From Physcia stellaris (taxonomy: Eukaryota; Ascomycota; Lecanoromycetes; Caliciales; Physciaceae): 64,000 nucleotides of DNA. Below the pieces are notes generated by a model, which was not told the DNA's origin, did no database searches, and saw nothing but the letters and a program-made list of their open reading frames with translations. A program made the translations under genes and the position numbers. Within the stretch, counting starts at the first letter, position 1, and every line of letters begins with the position of its first letter. Shown piece by piece: positions 22,308 through 34,229 of this stretch. The stretch lies in contig JABSSW010000007.1 of the NCBI GenBank assembly GCA_018902385.1, positions 310,001 to 374,000 on the forward strand, in the 5' to 3' direction.

Positions 22308-24131
22308 ATGCAATTGATCATCCAAGTCCTGACTGGACTTGCAATTGCTGGCCTGAGCAATGCTTACCCATCAGACGACTGGACTTTCAGTGGATTTGGC
22401 AAGCGTGCTTTGACTCCCGACAACACCTGCGGTACTCTTGGAGCTGGAAATGGAAAAGGCTACACTTGTGATCCTAAGCTCGCTCAGGGAGGCGGCTGCT
22501 GTTCTGCTTCTGGCTACTGCGGTAGGTGGAGAACACCATCTTTTGTGATCGTCACTGACTCGTTTTAGGCACCACGGACGCCTATTGCGGTGCTGGCTGC
22601 CAAACGGCCTGGGGTACATGCTCTGGCTCCGAGTCGGCTCCAACAGACCCTAATCTTTGTGGCCCCAAGAATGGCAATCATGCTTGCCTGAGCGGGCTTT
22701 GCTGCTCGCAAGCAGGGTATGTTTAATATACCCCCTTCATTTTATACAGTTCGACTGACGCTTTGAAGTTATTGCGGTAATACCACCGACTATTGCGGAG
22801 CCGGATGTCAATCGGGTTTTGGCGATTGTACCCCTGGGACAACAACTCCTATCGGCGACGGAACCTGCGGCCCTGCCTTCGGCAACAAAAAGTGCCCCAC
22901 TGGGCAGTGTTGCTCAGCTTCAGGCTACTGTGGCACGACTGAGGACTATTGTCAAGATCCTAGTTGCCTTGTGGGATTCGGCAAATGCGATTCGGACAAT
23001 ACACCTGCTGGTGCGAGCACGCTCAACGATAAGCGGCCACTGCTGGGAAAAGTCTCCTATGACGACGACATCTACGATTGCGTACAGTCCAACGTGGTGG
23101 CCCTGACTTATGATGACGGTCCCTATCTATACACATCCGAGCTGTTAGATGTACTTAAGAGCTATGGGTTCAAGGCCACGTTTTTCATTACCGGCAACAA
23201 CCTTGGGAAGGGGGCAATAGACACCACTGCTCCATATCCAGCCATTATCAAGCGTATGATCGCTGAAGGCCATCAAGTTGCCTCGCATACTTGGTCCCAC
23301 TACAGTCTGTCAAACATCACGTCCGACCTACGCAAGCAGCAGATGGCCAAGAATGAACGTGCCTTGGCCAATATAATCGGCAAATACCCTACATACATGA
23401 GACCTCCCTATTCGCAGTGTTCCCTTGAATCCGGCTGTCAGGCTGACATGAAGGCCCTGGGTTACCATCGCATCTATTTCGATCTCGACACCCAAGACTA
23501 CCTCAACCCGCTTCCATCTCAAATCCAGAACTCGAAGAACATCGTGAAAGGCATTCTCGCAACCCCGGGGACGAACGATTACCTCTCCATCCAACACGAC
23601 ATCGTCCAGCAATCGGTCACCAACCTCACAAGCTACTACTTCGGCCTCATCGCCGCCAAAGGCTGGAAAGGCGTCACCGCAGGCACCTGCCTCAACGACC
23701 CCGAAGCCAACTGGTACCGAACCCCCGGCGGCGGCTCTGTCCCCGTCACCACCACCTCGACCACCACCTCCAAAACCTCGACCACGACCTCCAAAACCAG
23801 TACCACGACCTCCAAGACCAGCAGCACCTCGATCATTGTCAAGCCGTCCCCGACGGCCTCCTGCGCCGTCAAGGCCGGCACCTTCTGCGGCACGATCAAC
23901 GCATTCGGCGACAAGAAGGGGTGCCAGAGCTCGTCCGCTAGCTGCTATCAGCAGTCGGCCAACTGCCTGGCGCAGGCGGGTAAAGCGAATAAAGCAGCGT
24001 GCGATACGTATGCGGCCGATTGTCAGCGGCTGACGCAGTATTGCTCCAACTGTGGGTTCGTCTGTAGTAGTACGGCATTTAATTCGGCCAATACGGGGAC
24101 GAAGAGAAGAAAGGGACACCAGGGCAGATGA
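22308..24131 (+). CDS. Secreted chitin deacetylase with three CBM18 modules
   Basis: Exons are 22308-22521, 22569-22716 and 22769-24131, giving 574 residues. A signal peptide (1-19) is followed by a KR pair at 32-33 and three hevein-type chitin-binding CBM18 modules at about 41-89, 102-141 and 154-194, each with CC-S-x-x-G-Y-CG. The CE4 polysaccharide deacetylase domain has TYDDGP (234-239), HTWSH (294-298), MRPPYSQC (331-338), DLDTQD (359-364) and LSIQHD (393-398), so the metal-binding and catalytic motifs are present. A Thr/Ser/Lys repeat linker (about 445-480) leads to a C-terminal Cys-rich domain. The enzyme removes acetyl groups from chitin in the wall or apoplast, which can hide hyphae from plant chitinases; that role is inferred from the family. 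Introns fall inside CBM18 modules 1 and 2. Confidence 0.93.
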
Positions 24132-25110
24132 TGGGGTTTTTGGAATGAGAGGTTGGTTTGGGAGTGGGGTTGGAGAAAGTTGAATTGCCACAAGGTGATG
24201 CCGCTTGAGTGGTGTATATAGCATTGGGTTCGGGCGGCACTTCGTGATGGGTGTGAGTAATGTCTTTTTGTCCTATTTTCTCGGTTTAAAAAAATATCCA
24301 TCTTAGACACCTGAAGTAGAACAAATCCGAAAAGAGCAGTTATATCGCCTTCATCATTTTCCTTCCTTTTTCCTTCCTTCCTTTTTTCTATTTATATCTT
24401 TCCGCCTTCCAATATCTCGCTTTCCGTTCTTCCTTTTTCTCTTGCTTTTTCGGAACGCTACAGCGATGTTCGAGTTTGCGTGTCAGCGAGTAGGACTGAT
24501 CCAATACTTCCAATAGAGTCCATAATCTTCTAGATCATCTAGCATGAGTCAGGCTCTTTCGCATCAAGAATTTAGATATCTATCAGCATATTCACCCTTT
24601 GATCTTTCACAAAACATAGATAATCTGGAATTCAGATTAAGATCCTACTCCCGCCTTCTCATGGTTCGCGCATAATCTTGTCCTCAGTCCCACCACGGGA
24701 AACTGTCAATATCAATACTTCAATCAGCCCAGGGCAGCTGAGATAGGTGCCAGAAGAGGCTAGCGTCAAAGTTAGATTACTGAGAACGCCAAAGCATCTC
24801 CACGACCATCTTTGTCACCTTCACCATGCTTTCTTTTCGCAGCGAATAGGCAACAAGCGATGAGAATACTAATAACATATTCTTGAGCATGCAATGCTCC
24901 AAAAAGAATCATTTGCAGGCAACGCAACCGGCTGCCAACGAACGATCAAGGGCAAAATCTGGCTCCCAGTTCGCCTTGTGAGGCTATGCTACGTCGAGGC
25001 ATGGCTATATGAGAACTCTTATAGCCCATGCTTTGCCTCGAACATACATATAATAGCATCAGTACCGTTCCTTGCAGTCATTGCGTTGTAGCAGAGTGGT
25101 CTTGTCCGCG
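24132..25110. other. Intergenic, chitin deacetylase to membrane-protein gene
   Basis: A T/C-rich tract at about 24330-24450 is the only visible bias. No gene is supported. Confidence 0.5.
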
Positions 25111-26321
25111 ATGGCTACACCCACTTCTCCAGGTAATTTAACCCAGCCCTTACCTCTATGACTTTCAACGCTGTCTTGTCACTCCTTGTTGTTGATCGAC
25201 CGCCTCTATAGTTACTGACGATCCTAGCGATCAATACTGCCGACATGTCGAACCAAGTCTCATGGCAATCTGCGTTCTGGGCTTTGGTGCCCATTGCGTT
25301 GAATTCCATGAGCCAGCCTTCGGGAAAAGTCCTAGGCTTTCCACCAAAATATGGATTCTTCCTCAACAGCTCACCCATCGTTTGCGTTGCCAATGCACTG
25401 GAACTTGTATTCAAGCTTTCCTGGAGATCCTGGTCCATGCGCTCCTTGGACGAAGCTTTTGACTCGGTTGCCGACGAGCTTTTTGGAAATGACGAGAGTC
25501 CTGAACATCCTGATACAATCACTCAACTGCAAGAGATGAAGGCCGTTCGTCTGATTGTATTTTCATTCGGAGCACTACCACAGGTGGTCAAGCTTTGTGC
25601 TATGCGTGGAATCGTTAGAACTCAGATCTGTGCATTGCTTTTCCTGGGGTCATTCATGGTCATTGAAGCCATCATGCTGGGCCTGAAGAAGTACCGTGCA
25701 GCGGGCAGAGACCGGCAGACCGTCCTCGAAACACCCAACGAGAATAACAAGCTAAACATGATCCGAGGCTTGCTCATATGCGCTAGTCATTCCTCCGCTA
25801 TATATCTCGTCGCTACAACGTTCGCTGGACTTACAAGGCTAGAGATAATTCATCTTATCGCAGTTCTGACAGGGACTCTCTACGCAAGCATAACAGATAC
25901 TCTCTACATATTCCTGTCAAAGGCTCTTCACAAAGTCTTGGCGGCACAGCGTCTCGAGGCGTTCGACTCCCTCATACCTTCCCGACCAAGGTCGGACTAT
26001 CAAGGGATGCCGCTGAGATCCTTAATTTGGGTCTTTATGGAAGTCTGCGCCCAAGTACTCGGGGTAACCGCATTACTCGTGAACAGCGACTATTATGCAG
26101 AGGCTGCTGGAATATTCATAGTGAACCTCCACTCGGGCTTCCTTATGGGTGGCATACACAAGCCTGTCAGGACCGCTGGAGAGAAATACTCGGTCAATCT
26201 CAGTCCTCACGGCTTCGTTGTGTACATGTTGCTCCACCTCCTGGCAGCAGTCAAGACGTATGCTTTCAGTTACGATCCAACGAATACATACAAGCCTGGA
26301 TGGACAAACAAACTCGGATGA
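25111..26321 (+). CDS. Uncharacterised multi-pass membrane protein
   Basis: The long exon encodes several hydrophobic segments (for example AFWALVPIALNSM, ICALLFLGSFMVIEAIMLGL, SLIWVFMEVCAQVLGVTALL and GFVVYMLLHLLAAVKTYAF) separated by charged loops. I recognise no family. A plausible first exon, 25111-25132 (MATPTSP), joins exon 2 at 25228 through GTAATT...CTAG in the correct phase and gives 371 residues. If it is not used, the start is the ATG at 25245 (358 aa). The mix of short helices and a charged central loop (DEAFDSVADELFGNDESPEH) gives no catalytic clue. It is transcribed toward GPI13, 210 bp away. Confidence 0.7.
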
Positions 26322-26531
26322 GCGAAAATCCGATGGGACCGCTCGGCCCCTGCAAAAACTGAGCGTGCATCTGGATCCGTACGATCTCCAGGAGCTTTAA
26401 GCGGGACATCCAAGGAACAAATACTATCGAATTGCGGCAAAGGATTGAAGCTGAAGGAGCAGACAATTTTGCACAGGCTTGAAGCCGGGTATTTTGTCTA
26501 TTTACAATATCTACATCGACTGACTAGCTCA

Positions 26532-29500
26532 TTACCACCCAAATACCTCCGCCACACTCGAGATATTACACCTAACACCTCCAATTGCGACCAGAATGCC
26601 TACTAGATCTACAAGCAAAAGGACCGCCGCTCCTGTCATGAAGCGAGGACAGAAAATCCTATATAACATCAAGTGTCTCCTCAGCCAGCCAGCCCACGTC
26701 GTCGTCGCTAAATTGATAACCGCGTGATAAAGAATGTAAGTGGCCATGGACTTGGCGATGCTTCCAAGCAGCCCAGACTGTTTGGGAGGCTTCTTCCACA
26801 TGACGATCAAGGGGACCGCGACGCTAGTCAAAATCTGTGCACCAAATGAATTTAACGTGACCAACATCGGCGACCACGGATACCGTATCGTCTTCAAGGG
26901 GATGAAAGCTGACTCCCATTGAATGCTCGCCAATGTCGCTTGGTGACCCGTCTTGAAGAAATGGAAGCCGCCAAGTAACCCCAGAATGACTGGGCCAATG
27001 GCACTTTGCGAGAGGTTGTTCGTGTCAACTATCTCGAGGAGAGCGAGGACTTGAACCACAAGTATGCCGATAGCCCCAGCTCCCATTGGCTTTTGCATGA
27101 GGACAATTCCAATGGCCCAGTTGCAGACGAGCAAGAAATACCGTGAACCGTGCATGTTCGCGTAGCCAGCGACAGTGACGGTCTTCTTCTTCGGCGGATC
27201 CTGCGATTGTCCTGGCGCTCCTTCGACAGCGGAGGTCACTTCGATACTGATGCAAGGTTTCGCCCAAACATAATAAGTTGTGCCAGCCACAAACGCTAAG
27301 CCAAGCGTGAGCCGCGCAATGATCATCTTTGATGTTCTCAGAGTTGATTTATGGTCCAAAAGCCAATCGTTGTCGTCGGCAGCATCCAAGATCCAGAAGG
27401 CAGCCGAAGCCAAAAGTCCCAATCTAAGAGTGACGCCGATCCACAATGTCGCGGAGCCATTATACGAAAGTGTTTTTGTATAGTAATGTTTTATTATGGA
27501 AGGCAGGACAACGGCTAATAATATTGGGATCGACAGCTGCCAGGGGGCGGACGTAGAGGAGTTTGACGATGCGTAATAAGTCGATTTGCAAAACGGCATC
27601 TGCTCTTCTCGACAAAGCCTGGATAGCGATGCAACTCGGGCGAGGACAAGAAATATCAGAGATTGCGCGATGCCGAGGGATCTGTCGGCTACGTTACTTT
27701 GGCGGAATGACGATATCAAAGCCACCATCCCAAAGGTGACGAGAAGAAAGAGCAGGATCTCGTCCTCCCATATCGTGTACGAATTTGAGGCAAAGCCTAT
27801 AGCTTGTAGAAGTGTAACCGCGACCGAAAGCCACCCCCATGCAGAATTTGGGATCGGCAGGTCGTCATATTTGAATGCCGCTTCTGTCATCGTGGACGCA
27901 AAACCGAAGCCAAGGATCCCACCACCTGCCGAACCCAGCAAGATAGTATCTAGACCTACGAGGCTGGGATCAACAAGCATTATAGTCCCACCGAGTAGAG
28001 CTCCAGCAACACTATAAGTACCAATCTGGAATAAGTAGACAGGTATGTGTTCGATCCCATACCGTGATACCGATCTGGCATAGAAACCCAGAATACAAAC
28101 CCCAAAGGCTAAGATGGAAATCCCTTCAATCATGCTTAGGACATCGAACCTCGCCCAGAGACTTTTGCATACGCGTAGCGTGTCTTTCTGATAAGCTGTT
28201 AGCGATTGAAATGCACGTCTGTAGTCTCCATTTCCAATGCCTGAGGCAACAGCCTCGTCCCAGTGCTGAGACGCTATTCCTTCTAGTTTCAAAGATGATT
28301 GGAAGACACTTTGATCGAGTCCTCTAGCAATTGAGTACTCGCGTTGATAATTGCTGATTTGGCGTGAGCTGAGTGCATTTACAGTTGCAAGATTTCTCCA
28401 GTCCGGTGGGCCAACGCCAGCGAAAGCCTCGGCAATTGGCGTTCCAAGGTTGTTGTACGGAATTGGCAGACCTAAGAGTAGCGATAGAGTTGGCACGAGG
28501 TCAATTTGAGCAGTGGGACGGTCTTTGGCAGTACTTGGTGGCTTAATGAAGTCACGCTGTGTCCGTCCGAATACGCTCTTCTTGGAGTACATCCACAAAG
28601 CTGCTTCAACTTCATCGTCTGACTCGCCGCCGTGATCACCCTTTGTATCCATTCCATGGTCCCCCATCACAACGAGCAGGGTCCTTTCGTCAAGTGTGGC
28701 TATAATCCTGCGAAGCACATCGTCCATCTGGTGCAGTTTGTGGGTCATCGCTGGGTGGTCTGGTCCGTATCGGTGGCCGGCATGATCGACGCCTAGATAG
28801 TGCCCAATTATGACATCCCATTTCTTTGCTTCTCCTGGCTCTAGTAGAGGGATGATGTGTTCTGTGACTCCATTGTCCACCGTGTGCAGGTCCCACACAT
28901 TGAAGGAATCGTACGCATGCGTGAGATTGGAATCGAAGTACCCGGGGTATATGGAATGCCATGTGTCATCTCCAAGGTGGACTATATTCTTGCCAGCAGA
29001 CCGAAGTTGGCCCAAAAGATTGTCCTCCTCGATCGCGGTACCAGCAAAATTAGAGCCAAGGTCGATGAAGGTAGGCAAAGTCCCCGTCGTCAACCCTTTC
29101 AGCCTTTGCAGTGTCGCGGTCGGTGGATCAGCAATGAAAGGAAGGAGGAAAGCATTCTGTGGCTGTCTAGACGCCGTCTCATACAAGACTTTGAGCGTAT
29201 TGTGGTAGTGATGGGCTTCGCCCTGGTATGGAACTGTAAAATCGTATCGAAGCGCGTCTATAATAATGATAACTGCTTTATCGAATGTCTTTGGATGCCA
29301 GCATCCATTCGAAGGATTCCCCAGGCTGTTTTGCTCGGCCTCGAGAGGTGGAGAGGCGCATTCTGAATGATGGTCAAGTACAAGACGGGTCAATAGAAAA
29401 CCCTTGGTGAAAAAGTATATACCGAGTGCATGGAGCCAACTGAGTGCATCAGTTCAGTACTCACAGTAGGGATTACACAGTCTCCACGTACAATATCCAC

Positions 29501-29670
29501 AGAAAGAACCCGATCAACAGGGTATGGGAAGCCTTGAATTGAATTTCTTTACGTTTATTGGTCGCTATACTTCTGCTCTCTTTCTCCTCATCATTGTCCC
29601 TCGCATTTGATTGCTGGACTTGTTTCGGAACCCCATTGCTAAAGGGCGTGAAGATAGGATTATCTTCCAT
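26532..29670 (-). CDS. GPI ethanolamine-phosphate transferase 3 (GPI13/PIG-O)
   Basis: Exons 29670-29492 and 29439-26532 give 1,028 residues. A short cytosolic N-terminus leads into a first helix that spans the intron (LLIGFFLWI / WLHALGIYFFTKGFLLTR). The lumenal phosphatase-like domain then shows IIIIDALRYDFTVP, LKGLTTGTLPTFIDLGSNFA and the metal site VVMGDHGMDTKGDHGGESDD. The C-terminal half is many transmembrane helices. Gpi13 transfers phosphoethanolamine to the third mannose of the GPI precursor in the ER, the group later used to attach protein. The 52-bp intron uses GTACGT and was placed by phase and helix continuity; the unspliced frame stops soon after. Length and motifs match the family. 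SMP3, the enzyme just upstream in the pathway, lies 17 kb away. Confidence 0.95.
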
Positions 29671-30060
29671 GTATTGCTTGGACGTCTGTCTCGATAAGGC
29701 GCGTTCGGGAGCAAGCTACGAGGACAGGTAGCTGGAGATCATGACACCGTTGTGGACTCGGTGTGGAAGCCAGTGCCATGGCGTTGTTTTAGAGGATGTG
29801 CAAAGAATCTCTTGAAGAATTCAGCAGGATTCCCCAGTTCCCGATCGATATTAATATTTACTACTCCGTAGGAAATCAAAGGATAACCCTGAAAGTTCAG
29901 ACCTTAAAAGCGTACCTAGGGTCAGAGGACTAGTGTTGCGACTCGAGCACTCGCAAACGAGAAGGCGTGGAACAAGTACCAGGACAACGATGCAGAGCAT
30001 TAAGACAGCAATTGATTAGATATAGTAATCGTTCGACGAATTCTCTGATTTAAAAGGCTA
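29671..30060. other. Intergenic, GPI13 upstream / CDC123 downstream
   Basis: No gene was seen. Both flanking genes are on the minus strand, so this holds the GPI13 promoter and the CDC123 3' flank. Confidence 0.5.
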
Positions 30061-31335
30061 TTATCTGACATCATGACTAACGTCGTTGTCGCTCCTTTCC
30101 TCAGCGTCCTGCCTTTTCAGAATATCTTTCCACTGCCCCATGAAGTCTCTCAAACCAGCTTCTCCGTCTCCAGATGCATCTACAACATCCTTAGGTAATT
30201 TGTGTGCACTGTACTGTGGCGTGTTGAAGCTGTAAGCCTCTGGATCGTCTCGATTCACAAGTCTGAACTCCGGTGTAAAACCTATTTCTTCTTCATCGTC
30301 TTCACTATCTCCGTCCCCTTTTCCAAGCCCTTCGATTTCTCCATCTTGTTTCGTCCTACCTTCATTTGGTCCTTTCAACTGCAAGATCTCCAGCCATGAG
30401 AATAGCAGCGGATCTGTCCTTGGCGCCCACGGATTAATGTCTATTAACCACACCCTATCATGCGGTGGAGGAATATACACGTCGAAAACAAAATCCTCGT
30501 CCGGGAATGAAGTCTGTAGATTCTTCTTAAAAAAGTCTTCTATAAAAGTACGAAGCTTTGGCATGAGCTCCGGAAGAAAGGTATAATGGTTTAGATCCCG
30601 CTGGCACATACACAACAATTCTCGGCTGCGCACGAAGCAGCGAAATTCGAGTGAAGTCACAAGCGCGGGTATTGTCTGCCGGAGAACGAGATGATAGGGT
30701 ATTTCCTCGAAGCCTGAGGGTTCTTCGCTGGCGATATCCTCACACCCATCGAAAGCCTGCTCCAGGTCGTGCGTAATGAAATCCGAGCTCTTCAAGAGTA
30801 AGTATATATCGTTTGCAGTCCGACACTCCATACTATTCGTCGCCGCAATCCATGTTGCATCCTTTGGCGCTGACCAATTCAATTTCGGATGCACGGCCCC
30901 TTTGAGCTCCTTGATTGTCTCCTTGATCTTCTGGTGGATTTCTAGCCACTCTAGCGACGGGTCTGACCCTTCTTCCTCATCATCCGAGTCTGCAGGCGAA
31001 GTAGAGGCGGAGAAGATGCCGCTGTCAGTATCCGTTGAAGAGTGAATTTCGTGTTCTTCGGCGGGCAGAACGATGCCATCGGCGCGGAGATAGTCTATGA
31101 AATGTCTCGAGAGTGGGACGAGGCGCGCTTTAGGGGTCACTGTCCGGTAGCGAGGATGCCAGTAGTGGTAGGAACAGTGGAGGATGTGTGAGCGAGATAT
31201 TGGGGCAAAGGGCAGGCGGGTGAGAGGGGCCTCTGGTGATGGAGTCGGGTTTCGGAGGTCTGCTTCTACAGAAGGCATACTGAATACTGTATCGATTGCA
31301 ATATTTACTGAAGAATCACTAGTTCTCAAGCTCAT
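30061..31335 (-). CDS. CDC123 (D123 family), eIF2 assembly chaperone
   Basis: A single exon of 424 residues. The ATP-grasp-like D123 fold is recognisable from [20 protein letters not shown] and [10 protein letters not shown], through [56 protein letters not shown] and [20 protein letters not shown]. The Asp/Asn near DINPW are the expected ATP/Mg ligands. Cdc123 binds eIF2-gamma and is needed to assemble eIF2, so it controls translation initiation. Acidic insertions ([11 protein letters not shown]-like near 120; GDSEDDEEE near 350) and a charged C-terminal tail are usual. An in-frame ATG at codon 20 could be the true start. It shares a 181-bp upstream region with CWC21. Confidence 0.95.
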   Translation of the reverse strand: MSLRTSDSSVNIAIDTVFSMPSVEADLRNPTPSPEAPLTRLPFAPISRSHILHCSYHYWHPRYRTVTPKARLVPLSRHFIDYLRADGIVLPAEEHEIHSSTDTDSGIFSASTSPADSDDEEEGSDPSLEWLEIHQKIKETIKELKGAVHPKLNWSAPKDATWIAATNSMECRTANDIYLLLKSSDFITHDLEQAFDGCEDIASEEPSGFEEIPYHLVLRQTIPALVTSLEFRCFVRSRELLCMCQRDLNHYTFLPELMPKLRTFIEDFFKKNLQTSFPDEDFVFDVYIPPPHDRVWLIDINPWAPRTDPLLFSWLEILQLKGPNEGRTKQDGEIEGLGKGDGDSEDDEEEIGFTPEFRLVNRDDPEAYSFNTPQYSAHKLPKDVVDASGDGEAGLRDFMGQWKDILKRQDAEERSDNDVSHDVR

Positions 31336-31516
31336 CTCAGCAAGTCAAGCCGCCGGATTTTACGGATTTTAGAGGAAATCCAGTTGGTGATAGCCCGGGG
31401 CCTGCAGACGCTAACGGAAGGAGGTAATTAACCGAGGGAACACCAAAGCAGCGTGGATGCTCCACCTGAATTATTCCACCCAACCCCACCACGTTCTCCG
31501 TTCAATATCGAAAGCT
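31336..31516. promoter_or_regulatory. Compact bidirectional promoter, CDC123 / CWC21
   Basis: The start codons of the two divergent genes are only 181 bp apart, so their promoters must overlap or be shared. No specific operator was identified. Confidence 0.7.
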
Positions 31517-32070
31517 ATGTCCTCCAACGTCGGTCTCTCCACCCCTCGCGGCAGCGGCACCTCCGGCTATGTCCAGCGCAACCTCTCCAACCTCAAACCC
31601 CGGGACAACTTTGCTCCCTACCCCAAAGATCACGATCTCCGCCAGCACCGTCAAAGACAGCCGGACAAGGACATTCTAAACCACGATCGCTTACGTGAGA
31701 TAGAAGTCAAGGTCTTTGACTTGCGAGACAAGCTTGAAGATGAAGGGTATGCCACTTTTCCTAACGAAAGCATTGGGAAGACACCTTTATAAAGCTAATG
31801 TACGGGACCAGGGTCGATGAGGAAGAGATCGAGTCACAAACCGTGGCACTACGCAAGAAGCTCACGACCGGCAGCCCTGAGAGTGGTAAGAATGCTGGAA
31901 GGTCGCAGCTGAAGCCGCATCAAGTGCATGAGCTAGCGGCGGCAAAGATTGAGGAAAGTGAGAAATTAAGAAAGGCGCTGGGGATACGGGAAGACTATGA
32001 GGAGGGTAGCCACTGGAAAAAACAGGAAGAGAGGTTGAGAGATGGTCTAGATCCGGATAGGGCAAAATAG
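31517..32070 (+). CDS. Pre-mRNA splicing factor CWC21
   Basis: Exons 31517-31746 and 31812-32070 give 162 residues. The start MSSNVGLSTPRGSGTSGYVQ is the family hallmark, followed by the RNLSNLKPRD region. A cwf21 helix spans the intron (REIEVKVFDLRDKLEDEG / VDEEEIESQTVALRKKL). The C-terminus is charged and predicted helical. Cwc21/SRRM2-N binds Prp8 and Snu114 near the catalytic centre of the spliceosome. The intron (31747-31811) uses GTATGC and ACCAG and keeps phase 2. An upstream in-frame ATG at 31457 exists, but the conserved N-terminus fixes 31517. Confidence 0.93.
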
Positions 32071-33192
32071 GAAGGGTCATGAGGCATTGAATCTTGTGAG
32101 ACTGGGAATCAGTTTATGGATCTGTGGTTCTCGCTTTGGTGATGGGTTCCCCCATAAGTTACTACAGTCTGATTTAGCAGTCATCGGGGGGACTACACTT
32201 CGTCCACGGTGTGGAAATGTCTCTCAAAGCTCACAGGATCTTCGGCTTCCAGAGGACCTACTATACCTGCTCTGCGCCTTTTGCGAGCGTTATCACAGGA
32301 CAAGTATTCAAGACCAGCAAGACACCTACGGCCAAGATCAGTATACGAGAACTCTGACTCCGCAATTCCGACATTTGCGCAAAGCTCTGCCGAAAGGAAC
32401 CCAGAGCATCCAATAATCGAGGGTGAAACTACGATTTTTGGTCACGCTGCCAACGTGGATACTCTGGCATCACAGGTTTCCATTTTTTCCGCATCCTCGA
32501 TGGCTGCTTAGGATGGTTCCATGATTTTCCGCTAAAGCCAAAGGAGATTCTGTGTTCAAAGAAATACGAGCAAAGATCTTCTTGGGAAAACTACCAACAC
32601 GGCAAATTCAATTTTCCAAGCACGCCAATTGCGAACCCCGAAACCTACTCTCCTACTTAGGATCCTGTGCTCAACGAATATACTCTCTCAAACGTTCATA
32701 CGCCTGCAATGGGATTTTTTACAGCAACCTTGGTACCACGATCTATCTGATCGTATAACTAGAGGTCATGACAGCAAATCCTTCGCACTCATCCTCTATC
32801 GACTCAATCAATAGTGGGACTCATTGCGGCCTTGTCTTTGTCATCACTTCTGAGTCTTCATAACATCTGAGCTCATCCATTCCCTTTCCTTTTGCTCTCC
32901 GCTCTCCGACCAATCCGATATCAACATCTTCGACTAACATCCTCCCCTCCATCCAGCTATATCTCGCAATCTCGTACCCAAAGCCATATGGAAATTACAT
33001 ATCGTAGCATCCATCCAACCAGGCTTCTGCTACTTCATTGTACTCCGCTCCACTCGACCCACCACCACTCACAACCATCCACCATCCACCCCAAATAAGC
33101 GAGACAGCCACCCTGACCCAGACCCAAATCCAGAGAACCTGAACAATTACATCCAACAGACCAGCCTACAAACCACGACCGATAAAAAAAGC
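32071..33192. other. Intergenic region
   Basis: No supported gene. Short frames overlap without recognisable content. The last 300 bp before 33193 are CA/CT-rich, like a fungal promoter. Confidence 0.5.
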
Positions 33193-33390
33193 ATGACAGA
33201 CACCACTCCTCCACCAGTTCCAGCCCAGTCCCGTCGCGAATACGGTCCCTGGCGCTGCTGCAGCTGCGAAAAAAGCAACAAGAGCGCTTGGTGCACCTGT
33301 GGACATATGGCGTGTCTGGGCTGTAAGGATGATGGAGTGGAGGGGGAGGTAGCGAAAGTGGTGGCGCGTTTGAGGGGGTTGGGACTGTAA
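33193..33390 (+). CDS. Small Cys-rich protein, possible zinc-binding
   Basis: The 65-residue frame contains YGPWRCCSCEKSNKSAWCTC followed by GHMACLGCKDD. That is a CxC / CxCGHxxCxxC arrangement able to bind one or two zinc ions, like small zinc-ribbon proteins common in filamentous ascomycetes. No signal peptide or other domain is present. It has an A-rich context just before the ATG and a CA-rich leader. Function is unknown. The Cys pattern, rather than homology, is the reason for calling it. Confidence 0.5.
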   Translation: MTDTTPPPVPAQSRREYGPWRCCSCEKSNKSAWCTCGHMACLGCKDDGVEGEVAKVVARLRGLGL

Positions 33391-33692
33391 AAATGCTTGT
33401 TTGAGGAATTGGGGGGGTTTTGGGAGCAGGGCAGGAGGGTAGGCTTTGGGGATTTTGGTCGGCATGATGTTGCTTGTCTAATAAGAAAAGAGAGGAGGGA
33501 AAAGGAAAGAGAAGTAGAGGATGTGTGGCTGCGTAGAGGATAGGTTTGGGGGAGACAGCATGGGAAGATAGAAGAGGTGGCCAGGTAGATTTCGTTCTCT
33601 CCTACTGATGTCCGTTTGTGTAGTACTCGTACGTCCAGCACAAATACTTGCATACGTCCACACGATCTACTTCCATGCCTCCACTACAGCAT
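33391..33692. other. Short intergenic gap
   Basis: About 300 bp with no supported feature. This is the shared 3' flank of the two small genes. Confidence 0.4.
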
Positions 33693-34229
33693 TCAGCCAT
33701 TCCTTCGCATTCGTTCACGCACGTGCCTCCTAACAATAGCTTCCACTTTTGGATCCTGAGCCATGCCCACCACAATGCTCCAGTGACTAGGTGCTCGCAC
33801 AAGCCGATTCTGTTCCCGAACGTAGTCGTCGATTGCTAACAGGGTATTGATAGTGTTACTTCGCACATGACATCCCTTATATGAGTCGAACGCCCATTTG
33901 ACCCGATGGGATTGCAAGCCGAGCGTAGTAACGGCGCAGAAAATAAAAGCCTGATCATTGCGGCTGTATTTTCGAGACCTATATCGGTCTTTCACCATGA
34001 CTTCGCCGTCGGGTTGCACGCACGGTACAATGAGACCATTATCAAGGATTTGCTGTGCAGCCCTCCGTGTGGGCATGTTTGTTCGGCAGAGTCTACTTCC
34101 TGAATAGCTGCTCTGTGGAGTAATTTGTGTGGACGGTTCTTGTTGGAAGAGATGCTGGAAGAGGTAGCGAATAGTAGGCCCGCTTGAATAGGTGCTTCGT
34201 AGAGGTTTGGTGTGAAAGATACTTCTCAA
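33693..34229 (-). CDS. Hypothetical protein, possible orphan
   Basis: The 178-residue frame starts at 34229; an internal ATG (MPTRRAAQQILDNG) at codon 52 is an alternative. The second half looks helical and protein-like (SRNDQAFIFCAVTTLGLQ, NTINTLLAIDDYVREQNRL, PKVEAIVRRHVRERMRR), rich in Arg and with an Asp/Glu balance unlike a random frame. I recognise no domain. A small DNA-binding or helix-bundle protein is only a guess. No introns are evident. It may be an orphan or a gene fragment. Confidence 0.3.
   Translation of the reverse strand: MRSIFHTKPLRSTYSSGPTIRYLFQHLFQQEPSTQITPQSSYSGSRLCRTNMPTRRAAQQILDNGLIVPCVQPDGEVMVKDRYRSRKYSRNDQAFIFCAVTTLGLQSHRVKWAFDSYKGCHVRSNTINTLLAIDDYVREQNRLVRAPSHWSIVVGMAQDPKVEAIVRRHVRERMRRNG

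Noticed and set aside
23328-24224. 298-codon minus-strand frame opposite chitin deacetylase
   Set aside because: Gly/Arg-rich antisense shadow of the GC-rich CE4 and Thr/Ser linker coding sequence.
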